Assembly (NCBI GenBank): GCA_026075535.2
Contig: AP026544.2
Coordinates: forward strand, 1,984,001 to 2,048,000
Direction of reading: 5' to 3'
Length of the DNA stretch: 64,000 nucleotides
Source: Tricholoma matsutake
Lineage: Eukaryota > Basidiomycota > Agaricomycetes > Agaricales > Tricholomataceae
The number at the start of each line of letters is the position of its first letter. The stretch's first letter is position 1. The translations under genes were made by a program, and so were the position numbers. Of this stretch, positions 1 through 11,662 are shown piece after piece. The notes beneath the pieces were generated by a model. It was not told the origin of the DNA. It worked only from the letters and a program-made list of their open reading frames with translations, and searched no databases.

Positions 1-3000
1 CCATCGCATGAGGTGTGTGCTACATCAAACATATCCCAGTGCCTTGCCGAGGCCTTCCACAAAAACAATACTGCTAAATCCTCTACTGACTCCCTACTTC
101 CTCATCTCCACGAGTTTGAAGATGTATTCTCCAAGGAATCATTCGATTCTCTCCCTGCACGCAAGCCATGGGACCACACAATCGAACTCATTCCCGGTGC
201 AACCCCTTCCTCCTGCAAGGTGTATCCTCTCTCCCCTGAGGAACAGCGACAGCTTGACCAGTTCATCCACAAGCACCTAGCCTCTGGACATATTCGACCA
301 TCCAAGTCGCCCATGGCCTCTCCCTTTTTCTTTGTCAAGAAGAAGGATGGCTCACTTTGACCAGTGCAAGACTATAGAAGGCTCAACGACATCATGGTCA
401 AAAATTGCTACCCGCTACCTCTCATCTCCGAACTCGTGAACCAACTCCATGGAGCGCAATACTTCACCAAGCTTGACCTCCATTGGGGTTATAATAATGT
501 GAGGATAAAGGAGGGAGATGAGTGGAAGGCAGCCTTTCATACCAATCGTGGTCTTTTTGAACTGCTCATCATGTTCTTTGGCCTTACTAATAGTCCTGCC
601 ACCTTCCAGACCATGATGAACCACATCTTCCATGACCTCATACTCGAGGGCGTCGTCTGTATCTATCTCGACGATATCCTCATCTTCACTCGCACGGTTG
701 AAGAACATCGTTGCATTACACACCTCGTCCTAGAACGACTTTGACGATACAAACTCTACCTTTGTCAAGACAAGTGCAAGTTTGAGAAGACCAAGATCGA
801 GTACCTTGGCCTGATTATTTCGGAGGGCCAGGTGGAGATGGATCTGATCAAGGTGAATGGGGTCATGGCATGGCCAATGCCCACAAACAAGAAAGAGGTG
901 CAGTCGTTTTTAGGCTTCATCAATTTCTATCGGCGTTTTATCAAGGATTTCTCACATCATGCATGACCTCTGTTCGACTTGATGGGCAAGGAGGCATGGT
1001 GGTGGGACAATGCACAGCAGGAGGCATTCGAAAAGCTTAAAGAGATGGTCACTTCTGCTCCCATCCTTACCTTTGCTGATGATTCATGCCCTTTTTGTGT
1101 AGAAGCCGACAGTTCTGACTTTGTGATGGGTGCCGTGTTGTCTCAGCAGTCTCCGGAGGACCAGAAGTGGCATCCTGTTGCGTTCTACTCCAAAAGCCTT
1201 AGTGCTGTGGAGCGAAACTATGAGATCCATGACAAGGAGATGTTGGCGATAATGTGTGCACTTGAGGAGTGGCGACACTTCCTTGAGGGTGCTCTACACA
1301 AGGTGGAAATTTGGATGGATCACAAGAATCTTGAGTACTTTATGGTGGCCAAGAAATTGAACTGTCATCAAGCTCGTTGGTCCCTGTATTTATCCAGGTT
1401 CGACTTCTCCTTGCACCACCGTCCAGGTCACAGCATGGGGAAAACTGATGCCCTCTCCCAATGTGCAGATCATGGGGATGGCGGTGACGACAATCAAGAC
1501 ATTGTGTTGTTGCAGCCAAACCTGTTCACTATCCAGGCATTGGAAGGTATTGCACCCCAGGGCAAGGAGTGGGACATCCTATGTGACATTCGTTGCATGA
1601 ACCATAGTGGTTTATATGAGGATGTCATGGCCCGGGCTGTTAAGGAACTAAGGAAGGGATCTACTCTCTCCTTACGTGCGGCAGAGTGGGCAGAGAAGGA
1701 GGACTTGTTGTATTTCTGGGATCACATCTACGTACCCATCTACGTACCCAACGACCCAGACCTTTGTCGACGCATCATATCCCAACACCATGACTCACAG
1801 ATTGCTGGTCACCCTGGACACTGGAAGACCTTGGAGCTCACCTCATGGAATTATTGGTGGCCACAGATGTCATGGCTCATTGGTCAGTATTGCCATACTT
1901 GTGACCTTTGCTTACGCACCAAGATTCCTTGTTGCAAACCCATTGGTGAGCTACACCCTCTCCCCGTCCCAGAAATTCATTGGGATGTCATCAGTGTCGA
2001 CTTCGTGGTGGAATTACCAGAGTCAAATGGGTTTGATGCAGTGATGTGCACAGTTGACTCTGCAGGAAAATGCGCTCACTTCATTCCCACTCACACCACT
2101 GTCAGTGCACTGGGTGCTGCCCGCCTCTACCTCCACAATGTGTGGAAACTACATGGACTCCCGGGCACTTTCCTTTCTGACTGTGGGCCCCAGTTCATTG
2201 CAGAGTTCACTCGTGAGCTATACTTACTCCTGGGGATCAAACTCCTCGCTTCAACTGCTTACCACCCACAAACCGATGGCCAAACCAAACGAGTCAACCA
2301 GGAATTGGAGCATTACATCCGTGTCTTTGTCAATGAATGCCAGGATGATTGGGATGACCTCCTTCCCTTGGCTGAGTTTGGATACAACAACCATGTCCAT
2401 GCTTCCATGCAACAAACCCCCTTCTTCTTGGACACTGGACGGCATCCACACATGGGATTTGAACCTCACCAGACCCCCTTGCATATCGAGACAGTGAATG
2501 AGTTCATGGAGTGCATGAGGGACAGTTTGGAGGAAGCAAAGGTGGCCTTGGTGAAGGCAAAGGAGGACATGGCACATTTCTACAATCAACGCCACTTTCC
2601 AATGCCACAGTACAAGGTTGGTGATCGAGTTTATCTTGAAACCAGTGACATCTCCACCACACGTCCATCCAAGAAACTCTCCCATCGCTTCCTGGGACCC
2701 TTCCCCATTGTCAAGTGTGTCGGAACACATGCCTATTGTTTGCGCCTCCCAGCCTCCATGTCCAGACTTCACCCAGTCTTCCATGTTGTAAAACTCCTTC
2801 CAGCTCCTTCTGACCCTTTCCCAGGACATCATTCATGCCCACCACCACCACCTACAGAGGTTGAGGGAGAACCCCAGTATGAAGTTGAGTCAATCTTGGA
2901 CAGCAGGTTATGTCGAGGGAAGCTCCAGTATTTGGTACACTGGAAGGGTTATGGGTATGAGGAGAACTCATGGGTCGAGGAGTCCGATGTGAACGCCCCT

Positions 3001-3024
3001 CGGTTAGTCAAGGAGTTCCACTAA
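1..3024 (+). pseudogene. Element A gypsy Pol: RT, RNase H, integrase, chromodomain
   Basis: This is the polyprotein of a Ty3/gypsy chromovirus, which copies its RNA into DNA and integrates it. One frame runs from the window edge to the stop at 3022-3024, so the N-terminus lies outside. The RT domain spans about 190-960 with the YLDD active site at 664-675. RNase H follows from about 979 (VEADSSDF, then DALSQ near 1450). The integrase HHCC zinc finger is at about 1785-1915 and its D,D,E core at about 1990-2310. A C-terminal chromodomain (2878-3005, ending in a WKGY..NSWVEE-like stretch) would bind methylated histone H3. The frame is broken only by three TGA codons, at 358-360, 742-744 and 964-966, each where the family has arginine. 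That fits CGA to TGA decay. Seen: motifs and stops. Inferred: a dead copy that was intact until recently. Confidence 0.93.
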
Positions 3025-3119
3025 CGGCACACTGCTGCACCACATTGCATCCAAGTCAGTGACTTTGGTCGTATGCGATTTTGAATGCATTGGGGCGATG
3101 CATCTTAAAGGGTGGGTAA

Positions 3120-3532
3120 TGTAAGGGGACTAGAGGGTGCCCCACGTGTTTCTCCTATTTTTTACTTTCATCCTATATTTTTTCTCGCCTCGTTTCCTTC
3201 TATTCTTCATTTTCTATGATTTTTCCCTCATTTTATTACTAATTTCCCTTTCTATCACATTTGTGCATGTTGACAGTTTTATATTGAGAGACGGAGTACC
3301 CTCCCGACATCCACCCCTTGATATTACATCATGTGGCAGCTTTTATCAGCCTATCTCCGCCTTTTCTATTTCTAGTTATTATTTGATTTTCGCAGTTTTC
3401 ACATATACTGGGCACTGGCAAAGGGATCTTTAGAGTTTTCTCTTTGAATTTGCCTTTGCTAGGTGCGCCCCCAATACCTGTATAATTTTAACTTTGGATT
3501 TCCCTTTTCGAGGAGCTAAGGTTGCCCTTACA
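3120..3532 (+). repeat. 3' LTR of element A (413 bp)
   Basis: It begins TGTAAGGGGAC and ends TTGCCCTTACA, a perfect TGTAAGGG/CCCTTACA terminal inversion. It starts 95 bp after the pol stop codon, the place expected of a 3' LTR. The same LTR recurs as a solo copy at 28703-29128 and as a diverged copy at 37973-38529. The 5' LTR is outside the window, so the target duplication cannot be checked. Confidence 0.9.
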
Positions 3533-3826
3533 GTGCCTCCCCTTGCCAGCACCACATCACAGCAAACATCGGCAATGAAAACTGTTGCAAGCACCTGTGG
3601 AACAACAACGTGGGCCTCATCTAGCACCCAGACAACTGCTGTCACCCCGGAGACCCACCCACAAGCTATAAATGACCCACTGACACCATCCACAGCCCAG
3701 GAAATGCTGTTATGTGAAGTCGCATGGATATGTTCATCTGAATGCATTGTGAGCTTGACAACGCAACTCTGCCAGCCCCAGGACCCCCAACAGCGACCTG
3801 TACACCTGGCTACACCCCCCTGTCTC
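3533..3826 (+). pseudogene. Proline/threonine-rich ORF, left half, cut by element B
   Basis: Directly after the element A LTR, 98 codons of Pro/Thr/Ser/Gln-rich sequence run open to the point where element B is inserted. The frame resumes exactly at 19834, after the second copy of the 5-bp duplication. The joined frame therefore passes through without a shift. The upstream part lies beyond element A, outside the window. I do not recognise the protein. It may be a Gag-like protein of another retroelement or a host gene. Confidence 0.65.
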
Positions 3827-4238
3827 TGTTAGAGCAACACCCACTATCTGCTAGCTAAGACCATGCGGGTTCTCTCTACAAGAAGGGGGCAGGATCCACG
3901 CGCATGATGGGGGAATTGATGGTTTTGATGCAAGGGGTTATTTATGGATGAGTTTGTTGAGATAGGCTTTTCACACTGCAAGCATAGGTGGAATACCTAA
4001 GAGAACACAACTGGGGTCCCCTAGGTGTATATGTTGGGTTTATATACTATGTTACATATATTGTACATTGTTGTTACCGACGCATGCATACAGGCACGTA
4101 CATAGTGATGCGTGCGAAATAATATTCTCACACTATCAAAGTGTAGTGTCATTTGGCGTCATTTGGTGTCATGTAGCGTAATTTGACATAATAAAATGAA
4201 AATGAAATTTTATTAGGTAATGGGGCTGTTTCCTAACA
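3827..4238 (-). repeat. 3' LTR of element B
   Basis: The copy is 412 bp and matches 19417-19828 closely; the differences I noticed are mainly C/T and G/A. It is preceded (in element orientation) by a polypurine tract of the form AAAAGGGGGG at 4239-4256, where plus-strand DNA synthesis would be primed. Confidence 0.93.
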
Positions 4239-4373
4239 TTACCCCCCTTTTATGCCTCGACTTCCAGGCAAGAAAATATTGTATCTGTCCACTCCGTGAA
4301 ATTTTGGTAAGGCCAGAATTTCATCCCCTCATCCACCATTCTCGCAATGCATTGCAGAGCATTCAGATTACAT
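4239..4373 (-). pseudogene. Element B Pol C-terminal tail
   Basis: This short piece encodes the last residues of B's polyprotein, ending FSCLEVEA, and matches the ends of elements D (31980-32092) and E (from 45755). It is separated from the rest of the chromodomain (14144 onward) by element C. The sequence across the junction aligns to the uninterrupted copy in E. Confidence 0.85.
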
Positions 4374-5384
4374 TGATATGCTCGACCCGGAAACCCCAAA
4401 CAAAACCTACTAAAATGGCCTTGGAGGGTATAACACAAGTTAGAGGAAGGGTGCGAGGTGGTACTAAAAGTCACCAAATCCAACCCGATGGAGGCGTAAG
4501 ACATCCAGGTGGGTATGAAGGGTTTTGAGAATGTTCGAAGGGGCGCGAGACCTCTCGATGTAAGTTCGAGGGAGATCGATAAGGTTCGAGGGTTATAGGA
4601 GACGTTCAAGGTAATTGGGAATGGTATAGATGGTTTTACAAAGTGTGTAGAAGGAATATGTGAGTGGGATGGCAATGATAGTGATGAGGGGCAATAACGA
4701 TATATGACGGACGAAGGGTTCGAGGGCTAATACGAAGTTTTGAGGAAGTTCGCGACGATTCGCAGAACTTCGGGCTAGACAAGAGGCTTGGACTCAAGAG
4801 CTGAACTCTTAAATCAGACTATAGTGAAGTAAGACGATCTCTTTCTTCCTTTTTAAGTGAGTAACTATTACAAGTTTAAATAAGTTCTGAAGAGGTACTA
4901 CCAAAAAGGGTAAGGAGAACATGAGGCCTACATGAGGTGAAGTCTAGGATAAAAGATAAACCTCTATCACTGAGTAAAACAATAAAAGATAAGCATTAAA
5001 TCTCCGGAGTCCTGATATGTGCAAAATGTACTCATCCTATGTCATTACAAACCATCTAAACATTTGAAATTTGCCTCATTGTGTCCTTAGTCATCTCGCG
5101 CGTGCTCAGTCAGTGGCTGAATAGCTTGGTCAGCCTTGCTATAACTCATCGGCATGTAGTAAGAGTGCCAGAGGCCATGATGATGGTGGCCGAGCACATC
5201 CGAAGTGTTCCTATATTGTTCGAGGGGGATCAAGGGGGATCAAGGTAGCACGAGGCCGCTCGAAGCCTGTTCGAGAGCATTTTGCGAGGCTCGAAGGTGT
5301 TCAAAGGGTTCCGAGTGTCGTGGGAGATTGATGCGGAACTGCTGTGAGTGGTTACAGACCTTATAGCGCTAGGTGGACCTATCA
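4374..5384 (-). repeat. 3' LTR of element C (1,011 bp)
   Basis: It has the same length as 13129-14139. About 290 bp in the middle (near 4800-5090) carry almost no CpG and are identical in the two LTRs by eye. The CpG-rich flanks differ at many sites. Confidence 0.93.
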
Positions 5385-5530
5385 ACCTCCCCCTAAGTGA
5401 AATACTGACTTTCCCAGTCAGCCGATCCAAAACACGTGATGTCACGAGGTCATGTTGACAATGATAAACAAACATCAAACCAGTTATTTCCTTCCTCTCT
5501 CAATCGTTCTCCCTACCTCAAATCTTTGGT

Positions 5531-6836
5531 ATGTCTCTCTTATCTCAACTGAACGCCGAGGTCCTCGAGTACGCCAAGTCCATGCCTGAATGTGGTGTGG
5601 CAGAAGACATCAATTTTGAAGTGTGGGGTAAGGGTTTTTGCAAGAAGATGGTACATTTTCATCTCTACCCTAAGGTTCGATCCACTGAAACGTCTCGTGC
5701 AGGCTGAATATGACAAGTTGGCAGACGATCTTGGCAAAGAATGCAAACCGGCTGTCCAAAAGGTTGTCGACGAGGCGCTCAAGATATTTAAGTCAATGGC
5801 GCATCAGGAATGGGTTTTGTGGGGCAGAGACTTGTTGTTTTCGGATCTGAAGGAGGAAATCGAGCTGGAGGAACAAGAGGCGATGGATAGGTGTCGACGG
5901 GAAGATGAGGAGACGGCGAGACGGGTGGCGGCGGAGCGGAAGGCGGAGAGAATGCAAGAGCACAGGGCCACTCTCATCGAGGTGCAACGAGCACTTATTG
6001 AGAGTTTCCATGCAAAGACGCTTTCGAAGGAGGCATTGCGGGAGTGGAATGCAGAGGTCAAGGTGGAGGCGAAGGCGATCGAGGTAGCAAAAATCGCTGA
6101 TGATAACGAGAGTGAAGTTGGATGGGGGGAGTTGGTAGAGCTGGGGAAGTGAAAGGTGGGAGATGTGGAAGACAGCGAGGTGGAGCTGGAGATAGAGGAG
6201 GTGAATGCGAAGCGCGCGAAGGTCACCGAGAGCAGACTGCTTGAGTTCGAGGGCCTGGTAAGTCATTGAGTTCTGTCTTGTCCTTTCCGGTTCGCTAATC
6301 AACCTTTTCTTAGTGCGATCGTTGTGCCAAGATGCAGTCGCAACCTCTGTGTATCATCGAGAAGGGGGCACCAAAGTGCGTCAAGTGCACGCAAGCGGTC
6401 CAAGGCTGCTACTGGGAGGGGGTCTCGAGACGAGGGGTGCACAAGGAGGATGTGCTGAAATGTGGGGGTCAAAAGCCCGAGGAAGCAATGACAGTGGTAG
6501 CAACACGAGCGATGGCTGCGAAGGAGACTTTGCACCCAAAACCAGGTACAAGTGCCATTTGACGTGTTTTGAGCTCTCTAATCAATTGTTTTAGTCATTC
6601 AAATTTGTGCAGTGAGGGTGATCGAGCCCATTGAAAACATCGCAGGGCCTTCAACACCGTCAGGGGATAAGCCAAAGGGAAAGAAGTCGAAGGGAAAGGG
6701 AAAGGCAAAGGAGGTTCGAGAGGTGGAGGATAGCGAGGTGATGGACAAAGGGGTAGCGAGATTGGCAGAGAGGCAAGTTGATTTGGAGATGTTGTTAGAT
6801 GAGATAGAGGGGTTGGAAGGGTTGCTGGCTGAGTAG
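5531..6836 (+). pseudogene. Antisense spliced gene carried by element C
   Basis: This gene lies opposite to the retroelement genes, between the end of integrase and the 3' LTR. The first exon part probably starts at the ATG at 5531. The join to the long coiled-coil-like part (from about 5676, rich in E, R, A and K) is unresolved, because no GT-AG pair I tried keeps the frame. Two later introns are clear: 6258-6313 (GTAAGT...CTAAT...TTAG, 56 bp) and 6546-6594 (GTACAA...CTAAT...TTAG, 49 bp), and both keep the frame. Exon 2 opens with CDRC and goes on to C..C and CYW, so a cysteine-rich, possibly zinc-binding stretch. Exon 3 is lysine-rich, then acidic, and ends at 6836. A TGA at 6150-6152 breaks it. 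The function is unknown. Similar Cys-rich proteins recur in mushroom genomes, from memory and unchecked. Confidence 0.7.
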
Positions 6837-7350
6837 GACAGTTTTCTTTTTGTGTTTTTTGTGGACTTTGTTTTGTATTCTATCTTCTTAAATAAAGTTT
6901 CGTAAATAATCAAATGAAAATGATAAGAAAGAGGAAAGAAACGAAATATAATAGTAAGGGAAAGGCTCAGTAAATCATCATGGCCGAAAAACCCTTTTGA
7001 GTTTGCGTGACCATGCTATATGGCGATATCACAACTTGTAATGTACACTAATTGAGAATGAAGTTATAAGTTCGATGTTCGAGACAAAGGAAAAGAATAG
7101 CTAGTCGGGTTCGATATCTGGAAAATGTTTGTCTATGTCAGAGTCAACGTCTGAAGTCTTTTGAAGTCCTTCGAGACGGTTCGAGTCAATGTCGAGGAAG
7201 AGGGATGGACTTTCTGGCGAGATAGGGAAGGAGTCGGAATGCGGCGATGGGTCGATGAAGTACAGAGGCATCTAATTCGCAAAGGATATAAGCACCACCA
7301 TAATTTCATTCAATAACAATGAGTGGGCCTAGGTATCGTGCATGCATCTT
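6837..7350. other. Spacer in element C between antisense gene and integrase end
   Basis: No convincing reading frame on either strand. The sequence is rich in TTCGA-containing words, as is much of element C. It may hold the end of the integrase transcript and the 3' end of the antisense gene, since the two converge here. Confidence 0.5.
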
Positions 7351-8417
7351 TCAATTAAGTGATTTCTCGATCTGTGTGTTTCGAAGTAGAATGAGGTCAC
7401 CTTTCGCAAAGTCATAATCATGAATCGTTCGCTGGTGAACTTGTTCGAAGCACTTTGCAGCTTCGAGCCATGCCAAAAAGACTTTCGAATGAAGGACTTC
7501 GAGGTCTGAGGATCTCTTCTGTAGGGTGATGGCATGTCTGGCAATTAGGTCGGTAGTCGAGAGGATCGAAGCAGGAGGGGGTTGCAAGTAGGTGGCTTTG
7601 GAGATATCGAGGGGAATGAGGGGGTGCAATCCTGTAATAATGAAGTAAGGGGAGCAACCCATACGTTTACAAACCGTAACTCGTTCTGCCCAAAAGACTG
7701 AGTGTGCTCCGTTCAACCATTTGCTGTGGTCTCTGTCAATGGCTTTGAATAGTGATTGGTGAACATTGAAGTGGCTTCGTTCGACGAGTCCATTAGCGCA
7801 AGAGTTATAACCACTAATGCAAACGTGGTTAATATGGTAGCGCTTGGAGAGATACTCAATCACAGCAATGAAAGGCTTCCGTTGTTGCTAACGATCTCGT
7901 AAAGAGAGCCCCATCAACAAATGATATCTTCGAAAATCCAGTCGCCGAGGGTTGTCGCATTCTCGTGTCGAAGCTTTCACCACTCTGGATATGTCGAGAG
8001 CAAACATCAGCCTTGGACAATGTACTTGAATCCAGCTGATGGAGGCATTTGCATAGTGTCGACATAAACTTTGCCAAATAGAGGAGCTGGCATCGCAACT
8101 ATGGGGGGAATTAGAAGGTTTTGCATCTGATGAACCTGGCAGAGATGGCATGTTCGAATATACCAGGCAATGTCAGCCTTCATGTTGGGCCACCAGAATT
8201 GCAAAGCAATCAGGGACTTTGTAGCGAACACCATCTTGTGTCCGATGTCATCATGAGCTGCGCGAATGATTTCGAGGCGGCATTTGGGGATGGCAACAAT
8301 TTTGTGAGCACCGTGGGAGTCTTTTCTCCATAGTTTGCCTGAATCTATAAAGAATTCGGTGCAATATCGGACAAAGGTAGCATATTCTGCGTCTGATAGA
8401 TCAAGAGGTCGTACCAA
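7351..8417 (-). pseudogene. Element C integrase
   Basis: The N-terminal part (8007-8417) carries the HHCC zinc finger (AAHDDIGH ... CHLCQVH) and continues in frame from the RNase H. The catalytic core and C-terminal part (7351-7863) sit in another frame, so at least one indel lies near 7865-8005. The core shows NGLVERSHF, the segment around the catalytic glutamate. The second catalytic Asp region reads NNG where a DNG-like motif is usual, so the enzyme looks dead twice over. Confidence 0.8.
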
Positions 8418-8477
8418 GTCACCTAACCACTTTTGAACACGAAGTAGTCATGCATCATCCTTTTTCGCATTGTTACT

Positions 8478-9107
8478 TCACGGGATGCCTTCGTAGGTAA
8501 CTTTGTTCTGCTGAGCGATATCAGAGGAGAGGGCAAGTGTTGGTTGTTGTTGGCAGGAGAATGGCCGAGTCGATATCAGGTTTATCTGGTGTACAAAGCC
8601 ATGAAGTCGATCTATCCAGTCTCCAAAGTCTTCTTCGTTATCGAGCTGGCTGTCTTTGGCTTGTGGTGGATGTTGCGAGAGTCCGTCGGGACCATGATGG
8701 GTTCCTGCGACATGGACGAGGGTGAAGTGAAAGGTGAGTATTGAAACAATCCAACAGTTTATACTAGCACTGGGTGCAATATCGGGGTTCGATAACATGC
8801 CTTTGATGTACCTCGCGTCAACTTCAACAATAAGATTGCGAATGCCAATAATATAAAGTCGAAGGGCACTGAGGGCTCGATAAAGTCCATAGAGTTCGAG
8901 CTTTGGTTGCGAAAATCGAGATTCGCGGTCATTGAGCGTAATGGAACTGAATCGGCTATAATAGCACTTTCGAAGATTGTCGGGGTTGTATTGGGTGAGG
9001 AAAAAGCCGATGGTGATGTGCGAAGTGTCGACCGATAGTATGACTGGTGTGTTGGATGAATAGTCGATGGCGCGAATGGCTGGCAAGGTGATAAGGGCTT
9101 GCTTCAA
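8478..9107 (-). pseudogene. Element C RNase H domain
   Basis: It follows RT in the same frame after a TGA at 9159-9161, again an arginine-type position. VDTSHITIGFFL gives the first catalytic Asp and PKLELYGLYRAL the Glu. HVAGTHHGPDGLSQHPP is the usual end of a gypsy RNase H. It would remove the RNA strand after minus-strand synthesis. Confidence 0.82.
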
Positions 9108-9158
9108 GTCTTCCTGTGCGGTGATTTGGCTCAGTCCAAACTCAAAAGGAACATCTTT

Positions 9159-10706
9159 TCAAGTGAGGTGGATTAGAGCTGTGGCTCGGTGAGCGAAGTT
9201 TTGAATAAAGATATGACAAACTCTGATTGTTCCTAAGAATGCTTTAACTTCAGTGAGTGATCGACAAGGTCCCCAATTGCTGACTGCTTCGATGCATGTC
9301 AGGTTGACCATACGACCTTTGATGTTGCAACAATGACCTAGAACAATTATTTCGGGAACACAGAGAAAGAGCTTTGGGCCTGAAAATGTCCCTCCGCAAT
9401 ACTTCATGCACTGAATCACCCTGTTGAGGTTCTTGAAGTGCTCCCAGATGAACCTTTGAATCGCGGGATTCTCTGGAATCGTCTCGTAGGCACCGCCACG
9501 AAGTTGGTATCGAGACTTCGGGCCTTTGATCGGAACGTCGTCGATGTAGGGGATCGTGATGTAGGGTATTTCAGGTCGTAGGATATGCATGACGTCGTCA
9601 TGCATGATCGGGACTGAGTTTTTCCAACCCATCGGAAGGGTGACGATACGAAGTGCGCCGAAGGGTGTCTGGAATGTCATTAGATCGTGAGAAGATTTGG
9701 CGACTTTCCTTTCGTTGAACGCTATGAAGAGGTCGAGCATTCCACTGCACGATTGTCCGCCGAACTGCTCTGCTAAGTGCTCAGGGATGGGAATGACACC
9801 TGAGTGCTGGATTGTAACCTTGTTCAAAGGTTCGAGGCTGTGGACGAGTCGGAGCACTTTGCCGTCTTTCTTCACAATGCCAAACCATCATGATTGATAT
9901 GAAGAGTTTCAGTGTTCATAGACACTGGCTTCGAGCTTTTTCTTAATAATATCGCAGACTTCTTCATAAATGCTGGGGGGAATCGGGATGTTTCGCTCGA
10001 CCCAAGGGGTGTGAGGGATGACTGGGAATTCGATCAGGGGGAAGAAGTCTGGTCAGAAGCTACCTCGTTTGTTGTCAGTCCATGTGAAGCCAGTTTCGTG
10101 GTTTCAAATGAAGTCGTGCATGAGATTTCATTCTTCGGGCCATAGGAAATCACCTGGATGATTCCTGTCGACGATGGCCTTGCATTGGAGTGAATATCGA
10201 GGGGTGGGAGAGAAAGGGGGGGGACGAGGATTGAGTTTCGGCATATGTTCGAGTGGATCACCAGTGATCTTGCGAATGATGCGAAAGCAATCGGGAAGGT
10301 TGGCGATGACGGGTCGAATCTTCTGTGTGATGGGCTTGTACTTCTTCTTTGAAGCGGCGAGTGTCAGATAGAGAGAGTCGAATGTCAAGATATTGGAAGG
10401 GGAATAGATAGAAGAAGATTGCATAGGGGTCGCCGTTGAGGTCGATAAATATGTCACATACTGTTCGCTAGCCATTAAATATAAGTTCGCAACAATTGAA
10501 GAAAAGTAATAGTAGTTCGAAGTGTTCAAGGAGTCAATATCGGGAATGTCCGCAGTGTACTTGATAGTACTAGAAGGATTAGAATGGTCATAGGAAATAA
10601 TGAAAGCACACTGATCAGCCTCCAAAAGTTGATCCTCTAACTCCGAAAATCCTTTCGAACTACTTTTCGACATTGATTCAATCGAGGGATCGTTGGAATC
10701 GTACAC
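9159..10706 (-). pseudogene. Element C reverse transcriptase
   Basis: One frame runs from 10706 to the RNase H. The N-terminal 190 residues (10128-10706) are a linker. The RT core begins near 9875 (KKDGKVLRLVHSLEPLN) and holds QTPFGALR, LPMGW and the active site YIDD near 9540. Five TGA codons interrupt the stretch 9876-10130; four are easily explained as decayed Arg (CGA) codons and one as Trp (TGG). The frame is offset from the protease, so either an indel or a programmed shift lies near 10640-10710. Confidence 0.85.
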
Positions 10707-11188
10707 GATTGTGTCGAGTTTGGATCGAGGATGGTAATTGTCTGTGATTCGTTCTGATAGTTCTTCACTGTACTCTCAGTGAGAACTTCGAAAGGGCGTC
10801 CGAATAAAATGTCATATGCTGGGTTGCAAATAATATGAATTTGCATGTATAGCGTGATGGTGCCGACTTCACAAGGAACATTGTGCGCTAAACTGAGACT
10901 TTCATCGATACCGCCATTTGCCGATTGTAGAGGAATGCAGATTGAAGGGTCGTAGGCAAGACCGAGTTCGTGACAAACCTCTTCCGACATTGCAATGATT
11001 GAGGAACCTGGGTCGATGACACTCTTGACTGGGTTTCTACCGTTGACATTTATAATGACCGATCTAATTGCGTGAGATTCCTTTGCGACGATGAAAGGTT
11101 CCGGAATGTCACCAGGGCGCAGACTGTTAATATAAGTCTCGTAAGGATCGTTGAGTACGTAGACATCATTGTCAAGGATGTTCATCAT
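10637..11188 (-). pseudogene. Element C aspartic protease
   Basis: It continues the Gag frame after a TGA at 11240-11242. VIDPGSSI resembles the retropepsin active-site motif (D-S/T-G, here DPG, so the second residue is altered). DILFGRPF corresponds to the second conserved strand and turn. It would cleave Gag-Pol. Confidence 0.75.
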
Positions 11189-11662
11189 GTTATCGGTTTG
11201 CTGAACGTGTCGTGTTGTGACCTGTTCTTTCCATTTAGTTCAAACCTCTGGCGCTACCGAGAGTAATTCTTCGGATGTTAGTGTGATAATAGGAGTCTTC
11301 ATCGAACGAGTGAAAATGTCTTCTGTGATCTTGTCCTTGTGAATTGGAGCTTGGATATGGTGCAATGGGCCTTCTTTACCTTTACCTTTACCAGTTGATG
11401 CAAAGTTTCATTCATGAGGCGGGAGGTACGAGTTCTCTTTAGTGGCGGCGTATGGGTGAATGATAGGTGGCAAGGTTGGACTGGATTCAGTAGCCAATGC
11501 TGAGGTTGATGTTGGAGGATTGGTTGCCATAGACAAAGTGGAAGGTACCGGAGCATGTGGAGCAGTTGTTGGCTGGACTGGAGTAGGTGGGACTGGGTTT
11601 GAAGGACGGGGTTGTGCTGCGGACATGTTACAATCAGTTCGAGCATATGGTCTACCACTTCA

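Noticed and set aside
2251..2832. 193-codon minus-strand frame in element A
   Set aside because: It is antisense to the integrase and has no recognisable features.
5793..6302. Minus-strand open frames of 140-169 codons opposite the antisense gene of C
   Set aside because: They are mirror frames of a biased Glu/Arg-rich coding strand, with Leu/Ser-rich low-complexity translation and no motif.
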